DNA from: Lonsdalea britannica
GTDB lineage: Bacteria > Pseudomonadota > Gammaproteobacteria > Enterobacterales > Enterobacteriaceae
Assembly: GCF_946477055.1 (NCBI RefSeq)
Contig: NZ_CAMKXG010000047.1
Span: 1-17,137 of the forward strand
Reading direction: 5' to 3'
DNA: 17,137 nucleotides
This document shows positions 8,850-16,442 of this stretch, piece by piece. Under the pieces are notes generated by a model that was not told the origin of the DNA, searched no databases, and saw nothing but the letters and a program-made list of their open reading frames with translations. Numbering within the stretch: the stretch's first letter is position 1; every line of letters starts with the position of its first letter. The translations under genes were made by a program, and so were the position numbers.

Positions 8850-8881
8850 AAAAAAAAACCTGTCGGCGAATCGCCCACAGG
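8850..8881 (-). terminator. Intrinsic terminator after thyA
   Basis: On the minus strand CCTGTGGGCG-ATT-CGCCGACAGG forms a ten-pair stem with one G-G mismatch and a three-base loop, followed at once by nine T. It lies about 100 bases past the thyA stop and before ppdA, ending the lgt-thyA unit. Confidence 0.88.
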
Positions 8882-8982
8882 ATATTTTCATGACTGACCC
8901 AACGACGCCTGTATTCACTCCGGCGATATCGGGCGATGCCGCCGAAGTCAGGACCAGAGGCGCGAACGCCTCACACCACCGG

Positions 8983-9777
8983 TTAGATCGCGACAGGCGC
9001 CTTGATCGGCGGATGCGGATCGTAACCTTCGATTTCGAAGTCTTCGAAACGATAGTCAAACAGAGAGGCGGGGCGACGTTTGATGATCAGTTTCGGCAAC
9101 GGACGCGGTTCACGAGTCAGCTGCAGATTCGTCTGTTCCATATGGTTGCTGTAAAGGTGCGTGTCGCCCCCCGTCCAGACGAAGTCACCGACTTCCAGAT
9201 CGCACTGTTGCGCCACCATGTGTACCAGCAGCGCATAGCTGGCGATGTTAAACGGCAGCCCCAGGAATACATCGCATGAACGCTGGTAAAGCTGGCAAGA
9301 GAGCTTGCCGTCGGCGACATAAAACTGGAAAAACGCATGGCAAGGCGCCAGCGCCATCTGATCGAGCTCGCCCACATTCCAGGCGGAGACGATGATGCGA
9401 CGGGAGTCCGGATCCTGTTTCAACTGGGTCATCACTTTCTCCAGCTGATCGATCTGACGGCCATCCGCCGCGCCCCATGCGCGCCACTGTTTGCCGTACA
9501 CCGGCCCCAGGTCGCCATTTTCATCGGCCCATTCATCCCAAATGGAGACTTTGTTTTCGTGCAGATAACCGACGTTGGTATCGCCGTTCAGGAACCACAG
9601 CAGCTCATGGATAATGGAGCGCAGATGGCAACGTTTAGTCGTCACCAGCGGGAATCCCTGCTGCAAGTTGAAACGCATCTGATGACCGAAAATCGACAGC
9701 GTACCCGTGCCCGTGCGGTCGTCTTTTGGCGTCCCCTCATCAAGCACTTTTTTCATCAGTTCCAGATACTGTTTCAT
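8983..9777 (-). CDS. thyA: Thymidylate synthase
   Basis: Converts dUMP to dTMP with 5,10-methylenetetrahydrofolate as methyl donor and reductant; cytoplasmic homodimer. The product is 264 residues, the same as E. coli ThyA, and nearly collinear with it. The catalytic Cys is C146 in [14 protein letters not shown]. The phosphate-binding region [13 protein letters not shown] (122-134) and the C-terminal IKAPVAI are intact. The start is supported by GAGG four bases upstream of the ATG. It follows lgt by 31 bases, matching the lgt-thyA operon of E. coli, where most thyA message comes through lgt. A strong terminator follows. Nothing is unusual. Confidence 0.99.
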   Translation of the reverse strand: MKQYLELMKKVLDEGTPKDDRTGTGTLSIFGHQMRFNLQQGFPLVTTKRCHLRSIIHELLWFLNGDTNVGYLHENKVSIWDEWADENGDLGPVYGKQWRAWGAADGRQIDQLEKVMTQLKQDPDSRRIIVSAWNVGELDQMALAPCHAFFQFYVADGKLSCQLYQRSCDVFLGLPFNIASYALLVHMVAQQCDLEVGDFVWTGGDTHLYSNHMEQTNLQLTREPRPLPKLIIKRRPASLFDYRFEDFEIEGYDPHPPIKAPVAI

Positions 9778-9808
9778 ACTACCTCATTTAAAAATTGAAT
9801 CGTTGCCA

Positions 9809-10675
9809 TCACTGCCGGGCAGGCTGACGGCGATAAGCCCAAATCATCATCAGAAGACCTGCCAGCACCATCGGAATCGACAGGATTTGTCCCATGCTCA
9901 TGATGCCGTTGAAAAGCCCTAACTGCGCGTCCGGCTGACGGAAAAACTCGACGATGATACGGAACAAGCCGTAGCCGATCAGGAACAGGCCGGACACACT
10001 ACCCATAGGACGTGGTTTGCGGATAAAGAGATTCAGAATGATAAACAGGACAACCCCTTCCAGCAGCAGTTCATACAGCTGCGACGGGTGACGCGGCAAC
10101 ACGCCATACTGGTTCAGAATCTCCTGCCACTCCGGGTGCGTCGCCGCCAGCACGACGTCTTCGCCGCGCGAACCGGGAAACAGCATGGCCCATGGCGTAT
10201 CAGTCGTCACGCGGCCCCACAGTTCACCGTTGATGAAGTTGCCCAGACGGCCCGCGCCAAGGCCGAACGGTATCAGCGGCGCAATGAAGTCGGAGACCTG
10301 GAAGAAATTACGCTTGGTGCGGTAGGCGAAGCACAGCATGACGACAATCACGCCGATCAGACCGCCGTGGAACGACATGCCGCCATCCCAGACTTTGAAC
10401 AGGTAAAGCGGATTTTCCAGGAAGCTGGAAAAGGCATAGAACAGCACATATCCGAGCCGCCCGCCGATAAATACGCCGAGGAAGCCCAGATACAGCAGGT
10501 TTTCGACTTCGTCTTTTTTCCAGCCGCTACCCGGTTTGTTCGCCCGACGAACCGCCAGCCACATGGCAAAGACAAAACCAACCAGGTACATCAGACCATA
10601 CCAGTGCAGCGATACAGGGCCGATGGAAAAAATTACCGGATCAAATTGAGGAAATTCCAGATAGCTCGTCGTCAT
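9809..10675 (-). CDS. lgt: Phosphatidylglycerol-prolipoprotein diacylglyceryl transferase
   Basis: Inner-membrane enzyme that moves a diacylglyceryl group from phosphatidylglycerol to the lipobox Cys of prolipoproteins, the first step of lipoprotein maturation. It has 288 residues from the ATG at 10675 (E. coli 291). An in-frame TTG one codon earlier is ignored because with the ATG the key residues take E. coli numbers: H103 in FHGGLIG, R143 and the Lgt signature [17 protein letters not shown]196 and R239. Several hydrophobic helices are visible and the C-terminus is basic (YRRQPARQ). It lies 179 bases after ptsP, a gap with room for its own promoter. TATTAT at 10774-10769 is a possible -10, but I see no convincing -35. 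ygdR in this window encodes a lipoprotein that would be a substrate. Confidence 0.98.
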   Translation of the reverse strand: MTTSYLEFPQFDPVIFSIGPVSLHWYGLMYLVGFVFAMWLAVRRANKPGSGWKKDEVENLLYLGFLGVFIGGRLGYVLFYAFSSFLENPLYLFKVWDGGMSFHGGLIGVIVVMLCFAYRTKRNFFQVSDFIAPLIPFGLGAGRLGNFINGELWGRVTTDTPWAMLFPGSRGEDVVLAATHPEWQEILNQYGVLPRHPSQLYELLLEGVVLFIILNLFIRKPRPMGSVSGLFLIGYGLFRIIVEFFRQPDAQLGLFNGIMSMGQILSIPMVLAGLLMMIWAYRRQPARQ

Positions 10676-10854
10676 CAATCACCACATTCTCGTTGTTTTG
10701 TCCCTGATTACGGGCTCAGCTAAAGGCAGGAAAACCGATGGAACGCCTGCCGCATTTCGCGGTTGCGCATAATAGCATAACGTATCAGGCCCCATGCCGG
10801 AGTTGCAGCAAAAGATCTGTAAAACATCGCTTCATAAGCGGCGATCGCCTAGCG

Positions 10855-13101
10855 TCAGCGGCCGCCGCGGATCAGGCCGCCCAGACCACGTTCTTCAATA
10901 AACAGCGATGCCCACTGTCGCGCTTCGGTAGCGGTCTGCGCCGTCAGCGCTTTGTCCGCAAGCCGCCCCGCCTCTTCCTGCTCGATGTGGCGCAGCAGAT
11001 ACTTGATACGCGCGACGCTGCGTCCGTTCATGCTCAGCGATCGATACCCCATGCCGATCAACAGCAAAGCGCCCATCGGCTCGCCCGCCATTTCCCCGCA
11101 GACAGAGACAGGCAGACGCTGCTGACGGCACTGCGTGACGATCAGATTCAACGCCTGCAGCATCGAAGGATGAAGACTGTCGTACAACGCGCCGACGTGG
11201 GGATTGTTGCGGTCCACCGCCAGCAGATATTGCGTGAGGTCATTCGTCCCCACCGAAACAAAATCAATGCGCGAACTGAGATGAGGCAGCAGGAACAGCA
11301 TCGAGGGCACTTCGATCATGATCCCAATCCGCGGCCGGGGCTGCGGGCAGTTCAGCATTTCCGCCACTTCGCCCGCCGCGCGGTCGATCAACCGACGCGC
11401 TTCGTCGATCTCATCCAGACTGTTGATCATCGGCAACAAGATATGCAAATTGCCCAGCTCCGCGTTGGCGCGCAGCATGGCGCGTACCTGAATCAGGAAA
11501 ATTTCCGGCTGATCGAGCGTGACACGAATGCCCCGCCATCCCAGGGAGGGATTTTCCTCGCTGATCGGCATATAGGGCAGCGGTTTGTCGGCGCCGATAT
11601 CCAGCGTGCGCAGCATGACCGGATTTTCAGGATAAAGACGCAGCATGCTTTCATACTGCGCGACCTGCTCGTCCTCAGAAGGAAATCCGCTTTGCACCAT
11701 GAAGGGAATTTCCGTGCGATACAGACCGACGCCGTCGACCTGATCGATGAAGCGTTTTTCATGCTCCGCGCTGAGACCGGCATTAAGCATCACGCGCACG
11801 CGCTCGCCGCTTTTCAGCATGGCCGGGCGGTTGCCGTCATCTTCCGTCAGCCGGTTGAGCTCTCGCTCTTCATCCAGTACGCGCTGATACTCCTGCACCA
11901 GCACCGGCTCGGGATCGACCAGCAGCTCACCGCGATAGCCGTCAAGGATCAGCAGCCGCTGATGCAATAACGCTGGCTGAATATCCGCGTCCATCAGGGT
12001 GGGGATCCCCATGGCCCTGACCAGGATCGCGGCATGCGAGTTGGCGGCGCCTTCGTGAACGACGATCCCGGCAAGCCTGTCTTGCGGCAGCTCGGCCAGC
12101 AGCGTCGCCGTCAGCTCATCCGCCACCAGAATAAAACGTTCCGGCCACTGCGCCGTGCCCTGAACACTATCGTCCAGATGAAACAGCAGCCGCTGTCCGA
12201 GCGCGCGCAGGTCGCTGGCGCGTTCGCGCAGATAGGTATCTTGCAGCGTGGCGAACTGGGCCGAAAAGCGCTCGATGACCACCTTGACCGCCCACTCCGC
12301 CGAACTGCCGGTATCCACTTCCTGGCTTAGCTCTCGCTTTAAGCGGGCGTCGTTGAGCAGATGCGAATAGAGATCAAATATGGCGGCGCTTTCTTTCTGC
12401 GCGCTGGCGCTGAAGCGTTTGCTGTAGCGGCGGAACTCCGCTGCGGCGTTTTCCATCGCCAGCAGCAGGCGCGAACGTTCACGATCGCTATCCAGACTGG
12501 ACGCGGGGAAGACCTGCTCCAGCGAGGGCTGACTGCGATCCTGCCAGCCAGGGGCGATCGCCACGCCCGGCGCGGCGGCCAGCGCGTTGATCCGCGTTTG
12601 CCGGTATTGTCCAAACAACGCTTTGATCTGGGACTGGGACAGAATGGCCGCCATTTGCGTGGCCAGCGTCACCATGAAAGATTCGTCGTTCTTGTCGAAC
12701 TGTCTCAGTTCCCTCTGCTGTACGACCAGAACGCCCAGCAGCTGACGCCGGTGAATGATGGGTACGCCGAGGAAAGAACGGAATTGTTGTTCCCGAACCG
12801 CGGGAATGAATTGGAAGCTGGGATGACTTTGGGCATCGGCCAGATTGATGAGTTCGGCGCGTTCGCCGACCAATCCGACGATCCCTTGCCCGAAAGCGAG
12901 AGTGACGGGACGACCCCGAGGTTTTTTTAACCCTCGGGTCGCCATCAGGTAATAGCAGTGACGATCGTGATCGGCCAGGTAGATAGAACAGACTTCGGTG
13001 TCCATCGCCAGACAGATTTCGTTGACCAGAATATCCAGCGCATCCGATAACTGCGCCGTCGCGGCGACTTTCTCAATGACTTCTCGCAGGCGCGTTAGCA
13101 T
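10855..13101 (-). CDS. ptsP: Enzyme I-Ntr, PEP-protein phosphotransferase PtsP
   Basis: First component of the nitrogen phosphotransferase cascade. It takes phosphate from phosphoenolpyruvate and passes it to NPr (PtsO) and then EIIA-Ntr (PtsN), tuning potassium and nitrogen regulation. The length, 748 residues, equals E. coli PtsP. An N-terminal GAF sensor domain spans about 1-165 (MDTEVCSIYLADHD; LGVPIIHRRQLLGVLVVQQREL). The phospho-His domain has H356 in GAANSHAAILVRAMGIPT. The C-terminal PEP-binding barrel has GLYRTEIPFM, SVGTNDLTQYLLAVDRNN and the catalytic Cys in VCGEMAGEP. The end GLGGLIRGGR is family-typical. It starts 11 bases after rppH, so the two are co-transcribed as in E. coli. 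The ribosome site (GAGGA) is rather distant from the ATG. Confidence 0.98.
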   Translation of the reverse strand: MLTRLREVIEKVAATAQLSDALDILVNEICLAMDTEVCSIYLADHDRHCYYLMATRGLKKPRGRPVTLAFGQGIVGLVGERAELINLADAQSHPSFQFIPAVREQQFRSFLGVPIIHRRQLLGVLVVQQRELRQFDKNDESFMVTLATQMAAILSQSQIKALFGQYRQTRINALAAAPGVAIAPGWQDRSQPSLEQVFPASSLDSDRERSRLLLAMENAAAEFRRYSKRFSASAQKESAAIFDLYSHLLNDARLKRELSQEVDTGSSAEWAVKVVIERFSAQFATLQDTYLRERASDLRALGQRLLFHLDDSVQGTAQWPERFILVADELTATLLAELPQDRLAGIVVHEGAANSHAAILVRAMGIPTLMDADIQPALLHQRLLILDGYRGELLVDPEPVLVQEYQRVLDEERELNRLTEDDGNRPAMLKSGERVRVMLNAGLSAEHEKRFIDQVDGVGLYRTEIPFMVQSGFPSEDEQVAQYESMLRLYPENPVMLRTLDIGADKPLPYMPISEENPSLGWRGIRVTLDQPEIFLIQVRAMLRANAELGNLHILLPMINSLDEIDEARRLIDRAAGEVAEMLNCPQPRPRIGIMIEVPSMLFLLPHLSSRIDFVSVGTNDLTQYLLAVDRNNPHVGALYDSLHPSMLQALNLIVTQCRQQRLPVSVCGEMAGEPMGALLLIGMGYRSLSMNGRSVARIKYLLRHIEQEEAGRLADKALTAQTATEARQWASLFIEERGLGGLIRGGR

Positions 13102-13112
13102 GGTGAGCTGAA

Positions 13113-13637
13113 TTATCCTCTCTTCCGTCGGGGACTGGATGGCGACCGGGCCGAATTCTCCTGTAATTGAATAACCGAGGAGATGAACTCCTTCATAACC
13201 CGCCGATAGACGTCGCGTTTAAAGGAGACGACCTGTCGCACCGGATACCAAAAGCTGACCCAGCGCCAGCCGTCGAATTCCGGCGTGCCGCTGCTTTGCA
13301 TGTTGATCTCTGATTCATTGCACATTAACTGCAACAGAAACCATTTTTGCTTCTGGCCGATACAGACGGGTTTTGTGTCCCAACGCACCAAACGTTTTGG
13401 CAATTTATAGCGTAACCAGCTGCGCGTTGAAGCCAGAATACGCACATCCCTTTTACGCAGTCCGACTTCCTCATACAGCTCACGGTACATCGCCTGTTCT
13501 GCCGTTTCACCAGGGTTGATCCCCCCCTGTGGAAACTGCCAGGAGTGCTGGCCGTAGCGGCGGGCCCACAGCACCTGCCCCTGCCGATTACAAATTACAA
13601 TACCAACATTCGGGCGGTAGCCATCATCATCGATCAC
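13113..13637 (-). CDS. rppH: RNA pyrophosphohydrolase
   Basis: Removes pyrophosphate from mRNA 5' ends, which opens transcripts to RNase E decay. It has 174 residues (E. coli 176). I chose the GTG at 13637: GAGG lies seven bases upstream and the protein then begins [20 protein letters not shown], as in E. coli. The open frame runs on to 13775 without similarity. The Nudix box spans G38-L60 ([23 protein letters not shown] in outline), with metal-binding E53, E56 and E57 in place. The long conserved block [20 protein letters not shown] is intact, and the tail RRKRG is as in E. coli. It begins the rppH-ptsP unit and diverges from mutH. Its promoter should lie in 13640-13800, where AT-rich -10-like hexamers occur but none stands out. 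Confidence 0.97.
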   Translation of the reverse strand: MIDDDGYRPNVGIVICNRQGQVLWARRYGQHSWQFPQGGINPGETAEQAMYRELYEEVGLRKRDVRILASTRSWLRYKLPKRLVRWDTKPVCIGQKQKWFLLQLMCNESEINMQSSGTPEFDGWRWVSFWYPVRQVVSFKRDVYRRVMKEFISSVIQLQENSARSPSSPRRKRG

Positions 13638-13790
13638 CGGACTACCTCGATAAACTGAAATGCTAAGATAACCTGATTGTTTCACACTCCCGGCAGACGG
13701 TAAACTCCTGCTTATCATCGTCTTCTTTATAATAAGACACCGATAACCCACAGATAGAATCAAAGTTATAAACATTACCCGGCTAATATC

Positions 13791-13858
13791 ACCGGTTTAT
13801 TCACTTTTTCTGTGGACATCTTTGTGAAGAACATCATGAAGAAAGTGCGCAAACCGGT
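13791..13858. repeat. Long imperfect inverted repeat
   Basis: Left arm ACCGGTTTATTCACTTT (13791-13807) and right arm AAAGTGCGCAAACCGGT (13842-13858) are reverse complements at 14 of 17 positions: eight pairs, three mismatches, six pairs. The 34-base centre has no obvious gene. It lies about 155 bases upstream of the rppH start and about 470 bases upstream of mutH. It could be a structured RNA leader, a paired regulator-binding site or the ends of a tiny element. None is established. Confidence 0.6.
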
Positions 13859-14008
13859 TTTCAAAGTTTAACTCGCCCATCCATGACCGTAAAAATAATG
13901 CTTTAAATTAATAGAGTTAAGTGACTTTTCTACCGCTTTTCCCCCATGGAAAACATTGCGCAGAATTCGGCCTTTTCCAAAGTGGCGAAAGATCGCACTA
14001 CTGAGAGC

Positions 14009-14017
14009 TTATCCACA
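14009..14017 (+). promoter_or_regulatory. DnaA box, perfect consensus
   Basis: TTATCCACA, identical to the strong oriC R1/R4-type DnaA box, in an AT-rich intergenic region upstream of mutH. A second perfect copy in opposite orientation lies 110 bases further on. Binding by DnaA is inferred from sequence only. Confidence 0.6.
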
Positions 14018-14127
14018 ATCCCCCTCCCGATTTATGCCAAAAAACCAGCGAAACCAGCAAAAAAACCCCTCGTCAAGGCTGTAAATGGAAACAGTGCTCC
14101 AAAATCATCCCGGTTATCCCAAAAATC

Positions 14128-14136
14128 TGTGGATAA
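14128..14136 (-). promoter_or_regulatory. DnaA box, perfect consensus, opposite strand
   Basis: TGTGGATAA on the plus strand, i.e. TTATCCACA on the minus strand. A degenerate box TTATCCCAA (two mismatches) lies just upstream at 14114-14122. With the box at 14009 it forms a small cluster between rppH and mutH. Confidence 0.6.
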
Positions 14137-14188
14137 CATGGTGTAAAATCCTGTTCATTCCCGGTGGCTTATCGTGAACAAGTCATTT

Positions 14189-14204
14189 CGCTCGTTAACG
14201 AGCG
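14189..14204. repeat. Perfect 16-base palindrome upstream of mutH
   Basis: CGCTCGTTAACGAGCG has perfect eight-base arms with no spacer, 122 bases before the mutH start. Such uninterrupted palindromes often bind dimeric repressors; no T-run follows, so it is not an intrinsic terminator. Its function is unknown. Confidence 0.5.
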
Positions 14205-14326
14205 CGACGCCACACAGAAAAAACCACAGGGTAATCATGCTATTATTAATTTCATCTCGTGAATGGGATGACTGAAAACTATCCCCCAACGGGAGCTGTG
14301 CTTTTTTTATACAACCCGGGAGACTT

Positions 14327-15013
14327 ATGAACACCCCTTCTCTCCATCGCGATCCGCCTTCTGACGAGCTGACGTTGTTACAGCGCGCCCAGTCCCTCGC
14401 CGGATATAATCTGGCTGAGCTGGCCACGATCGCTGAACTGCCGTTGCCGGAAAATCTGAAGCGGGATAAAGGGTGGACCGGCATTTTGCTCGAGCGTTTT
14501 CTGGGCGCCAGCGCGGGCAGCAAACCGGAACAAGATTTTCCCGGTCTCGGCGTCGAGCTGAAAACGATCCCTATCGACGAACTGGGGCGGCCGCTGGAGA
14601 CCACCTTTGTTTGCGTCGCGCCGTTAACGGGCAACAGCGGCGTCACCTGGGAGCGCTGCCATGTTCGCCATAAACTGACCCGGGTTCTGTGGATGCCAGT
14701 GGAAGGCGGCAGGCAAATCCCCTTGGGCGAGCGACGCATCGGCGCACCGCTGCTGTGGAGCCCCAGTCCGGAAGAAGAGGAGCAACTGCGTCAGGATTGG
14801 GAAGAACTGATGGATTTGATCGTACTCGGCAAGGTGGAGAGCATCACGGCCCGTCACGGCGAAGTGCTGCAGCTGCGGCCCAAAGCCGCGAACAGCCGCG
14901 CCCTGACCGAAGCGGTGGGTGAACACGGACAGCCGATCATGACGCTGCCGCGTGGTTTTTATCTTAAAAAAACCTTTACCGGCCCTCTGCTCGCTCGTCA
15001 CTTTCTGCTTTAA
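14327..15013 (+). CDS. mutH: DNA mismatch repair endonuclease MutH
   Basis: Nicks the unmethylated strand at hemimethylated GATC sites when activated by MutS-MutL, giving strand choice in mismatch repair. It has 228 residues (E. coli 229). The catalytic set is in place at E. coli numbers: D70, E77 and K79 in [14 protein letters not shown], and K116 in HVRHKL. Long conserved blocks follow: [40 protein letters not shown] and [20 protein letters not shown]. The N-terminal 20 residues differ most from E. coli. A good ribosome site (GGGAG, seven bases upstream) fixes the start. Its presence implies Dam methylation in the host, since MutH depends on it. It stands divergent to rppH. Confidence 0.98.
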   Translation: MNTPSLHRDPPSDELTLLQRAQSLAGYNLAELATIAELPLPENLKRDKGWTGILLERFLGASAGSKPEQDFPGLGVELKTIPIDELGRPLETTFVCVAPLTGNSGVTWERCHVRHKLTRVLWMPVEGGRQIPLGERRIGAPLLWSPSPEEEEQLRQDWEELMDLIVLGKVESITARHGEVLQLRPKAANSRALTEAVGEHGQPIMTLPRGFYLKKTFTGPLLARHFLL

Positions 15014-15027
15014 TGACCACTCTTTCC

Positions 15028-15058
15028 TTGCCTGCCGCTACAAATAGCAGAGTATAAT
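15028..15058 (+). promoter_or_regulatory. Candidate sigma-70 promoter for ygdQ
   Basis: A perfect -10 TATAAT (15053-15058) stands 35 bases before the ygdQ ATG. The best -35-like hexamer is TTGCCT (15028-15033), with a long 19-base spacer, so strength is doubtful. It lies right after the mutH stop, allowing ygdQ its own transcript. Confidence 0.45.
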
Positions 15059-15093
15059 TATCGTTTACGTTTCATTTAAGGTGCATTGATACA

Positions 15094-15810
15094 ATGTTTG
15101 ATTGGATTGCGGATCCCAATGCCTGGCTGGCGCTGGGCACACTTACCATCCTGGAAATCGTTCTCGGCATCGACAACATTATTTTCCTGTCTCTGGTTGT
15201 CGCCAAACTGCCCAAACACCATCAGAATAAAGCCCGACGTATCGGTTTGCTGGGCGCGATGTTGATGCGCCTGGGGCTGCTCGCCTCCATCGCGTGGGTG
15301 ATAAAACTGACCAACCCGCTGTTCTACGTTATGGATCAAGCCATTTCCGTCCGCGACCTCATCTTGTTCTTCGGGGGGCTGTTCCTTATCTGGAAATCCG
15401 GCAAAGAGATCCATGAAACCATTGATGGAAGCTCGGCAGAACATGATTCCAAGGTGCACTCCTTCTTCGGCGCCATTGTGCAAATCATGCTGCTCGATAT
15501 CATTTTCAGCCTCGACTCGGTTATCACCGCCGTCGGCCTGTCCGATCATCTGTTTATCATGATGGCCGCCGTCGTTATCGCCGTCGGCGTAATGATGCTG
15601 TCCGCCCGTCCTATCGGCGAGTTTGTCGAGCGTCATCCGTCGGTCAAAATGCTGGCGCTGTCCTTCCTGATCCTGGTGGGCTTCACCCTGATCCTTGAGA
15701 GCGTGGACATCCATGTGCCGAAGGGCTACATCTACTTCGCCATGTTCTTCTCCATGATGGTGGAAACCCTCAACCTGCTGCGCGGTAAGAAAGCGGCACT
15801 GCAAAAGTAA
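15094..15810 (+). CDS. ygdQ: TerC-family integral membrane protein YgdQ
   Basis: Inner-membrane protein of 238 residues (E. coli YgdQ 237), TerC family. Members are linked to metal-ion export or loading of exported enzymes; for YgdQ itself the substrate is not established. Two family motifs with membrane-buried acidic residues are visible: LEIVLGIDNIIFLS (E21, D27) and LLDIIFSLDSVITAVG (D135, D141). At least six hydrophobic segments alternate with short loops; a charged loop (about 101-122, KSGKEIHETIDGSSAEHDSK) is cytoplasmic or periplasmic. The C-terminal half, including HPSVKMLALSFLILVGFTLI and HVPKGYIYFAMFFS, is nearly identical to E. coli. The ribosome site is AAGGTG ten bases upstream. 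A terminator follows 48 bases after the stop. Confidence 0.95.
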   Translation: MFDWIADPNAWLALGTLTILEIVLGIDNIIFLSLVVAKLPKHHQNKARRIGLLGAMLMRLGLLASIAWVIKLTNPLFYVMDQAISVRDLILFFGGLFLIWKSGKEIHETIDGSSAEHDSKVHSFFGAIVQIMLLDIIFSLDSVITAVGLSDHLFIMMAAVVIAVGVMMLSARPIGEFVERHPSVKMLALSFLILVGFTLILESVDIHVPKGYIYFAMFFSMMVETLNLLRGKKAALQK

Positions 15811-15857
15811 TGCCCGCCTCGCCAGAGGTTTTTCACGCGAAAGAACGATAAAACACA

Positions 15858-15887
15858 ATGCCTCCGGCTCGCTGCGGAGGCATTTTT
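15858..15887 (+). terminator. Intrinsic terminator after ygdQ
   Basis: ATGCCTCCG, an eight-base loop, then CGGAGGCAT makes a perfect nine-pair stem followed by TTTTT. It ends the mutH-ygdQ transcripts before ygdR. The upstream side is only loosely A-rich, so two-way function is unlikely. Confidence 0.92.
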
Positions 15888-16106
15888 CAAGGCAAACCGA
15901 TGAAGGGATAACCTTTGCCGCGCTGTACGTAAAAAGTCCCCTGCGAGATCGTCGGTCTGACGCCGTCCATGCCGCCCATCGCCGACTAAATTTTTTACAT
16001 TTTGCCCGCCGCTTATTTCCATGAATCTGAATAGAACCTGTGACTGCCTTTGCTAAACTTGCCTTAAATTTTCAGAATTATTGCGGCCAACATTAGGTAA
16101 CCCCCT

Positions 16107-16325
16107 ATGCACTCAGTTATGAAAACGCTTGTGGCGCTTAGCGTCATCACACTGCTCGCTGGCTGCTCCAGCCATTATGTCGTCGCCACCAAAGAGGGCC
16201 AGGTCCTGCTGACCAAAGGCAAACCTCAGGTGGATGAAAGCACGGGCCTGATGATCTTTACGGATGAAGACGGGCACAAGCATGCGATCGACAACAATGA
16301 CATTTCGCAGGTCGTCGAACGCTAA
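16107..16325 (+). CDS. ygdR: YgdR, small DUF903 lipoprotein
   Basis: Lipoprotein of 72 residues, the length of E. coli YgdR. A lipoprotein signal peptide (MHSVMKTLVALSVITLLAGC) ends in lipobox LAGC with Cys20 as the lipidation site. Ser-Ser follows it, favouring the outer membrane. The mature part keeps the family pattern YVVATKEGQVLLTKGKP, DESTGLMIFTDEDG and NNDISQVVER, a small beta-rich domain of unknown function. I used the first ATG, which has AGG nine bases upstream; the ATG at 16119 (MKTLVAL) also gives a good signal peptide. Of the roughly 220 bases between the ygdQ terminator and this gene I can only say they are non-coding and contain AT-rich promoter-like sequence (around 16045-16085). 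Lgt, encoded in this window, would modify it. Confidence 0.92.
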   Translation: MHSVMKTLVALSVITLLAGCSSHYVVATKEGQVLLTKGKPQVDESTGLMIFTDEDGHKHAIDNNDISQVVER

Positions 16326-16442
16326 GGCGGAATGACGATGATGGGCCAAGAGGCTTTCCCCCTTGACGAGGCTTGGTTATAGTCAATTGAAGGTGCTTTC
16401 AAACGCACCGGTTCCTCTTCAAATAAAAAGGAAGCTGGCACA

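Larger units (their letters stand above)
13638..14326. other. Divergent rppH-mutH control region with no supported gene
   Basis: About 690 bases between two divergent starts, visibly richer in A and T than the flanking genes. I see no supported coding sequence: the only ORF of note (13946-14146, 66 codons, Lys/Pro-rich) has no ribosome site and no recognised similarity. The E. coli small gene ygdT at this position has no evident counterpart. The region contains an imperfect inverted repeat (13791-13858), a nine-base tandem repeat (14042-14059, AAACCAGCG then AAACCAGCA), two perfect DnaA boxes (14009-14017 and 14128-14136) and a 16-base palindrome (14189-14204). It must also hold the promoters for rppH and mutH; the TATTAT at 14244-14249 is a possible mutH -10 but lacks a clear -35. 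Confidence 0.7.

Noticed and set aside
8711..8878. Upstream extension of ppdA to 219 codons
   Set aside because: The extension overlaps the thyA terminator, and would place the prepilin leader in the middle of the protein; MKKCNGWQQG at 8710 is the proper start.
10738..11970. Open frame of 410 codons on the plus strand opposite ptsP
   Set aside because: It lies antisense to a full-length, strongly conserved ptsP; its product is rich in Arg, His and Gln as expected of a shadow frame in GC-rich DNA, and no family is recognised.
13638..13775. Upstream extension of rppH to 220 codons
   Set aside because: The family starts at [10 protein letters not shown]; the GTG at 13637 has a good ribosome site and the upstream residues have no RppH similarity.
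14042..14059. Nine-base tandem repeat (AAACCAGCG/AAACCAGCA) as a possible iteron or CRISPR unit
   Set aside because: Only two copies, no spacers, no neighbouring replication or cas genes.
13946..14146. 66-codon ORF between rppH and mutH, a possible ygdT-like small gene
   Set aside because: No ribosome site before the ATG, a biased Lys/Pro composition caused by A-rich repeats, no resemblance to E. coli YgdT, and it contains both DnaA boxes.
15076..15858. Open frame of 260 codons on the minus strand opposite ygdQ
   Set aside because: Antisense to a conserved membrane-protein gene; the His/Asp/Gln-rich product is the typical mirror image of hydrophobic codons.
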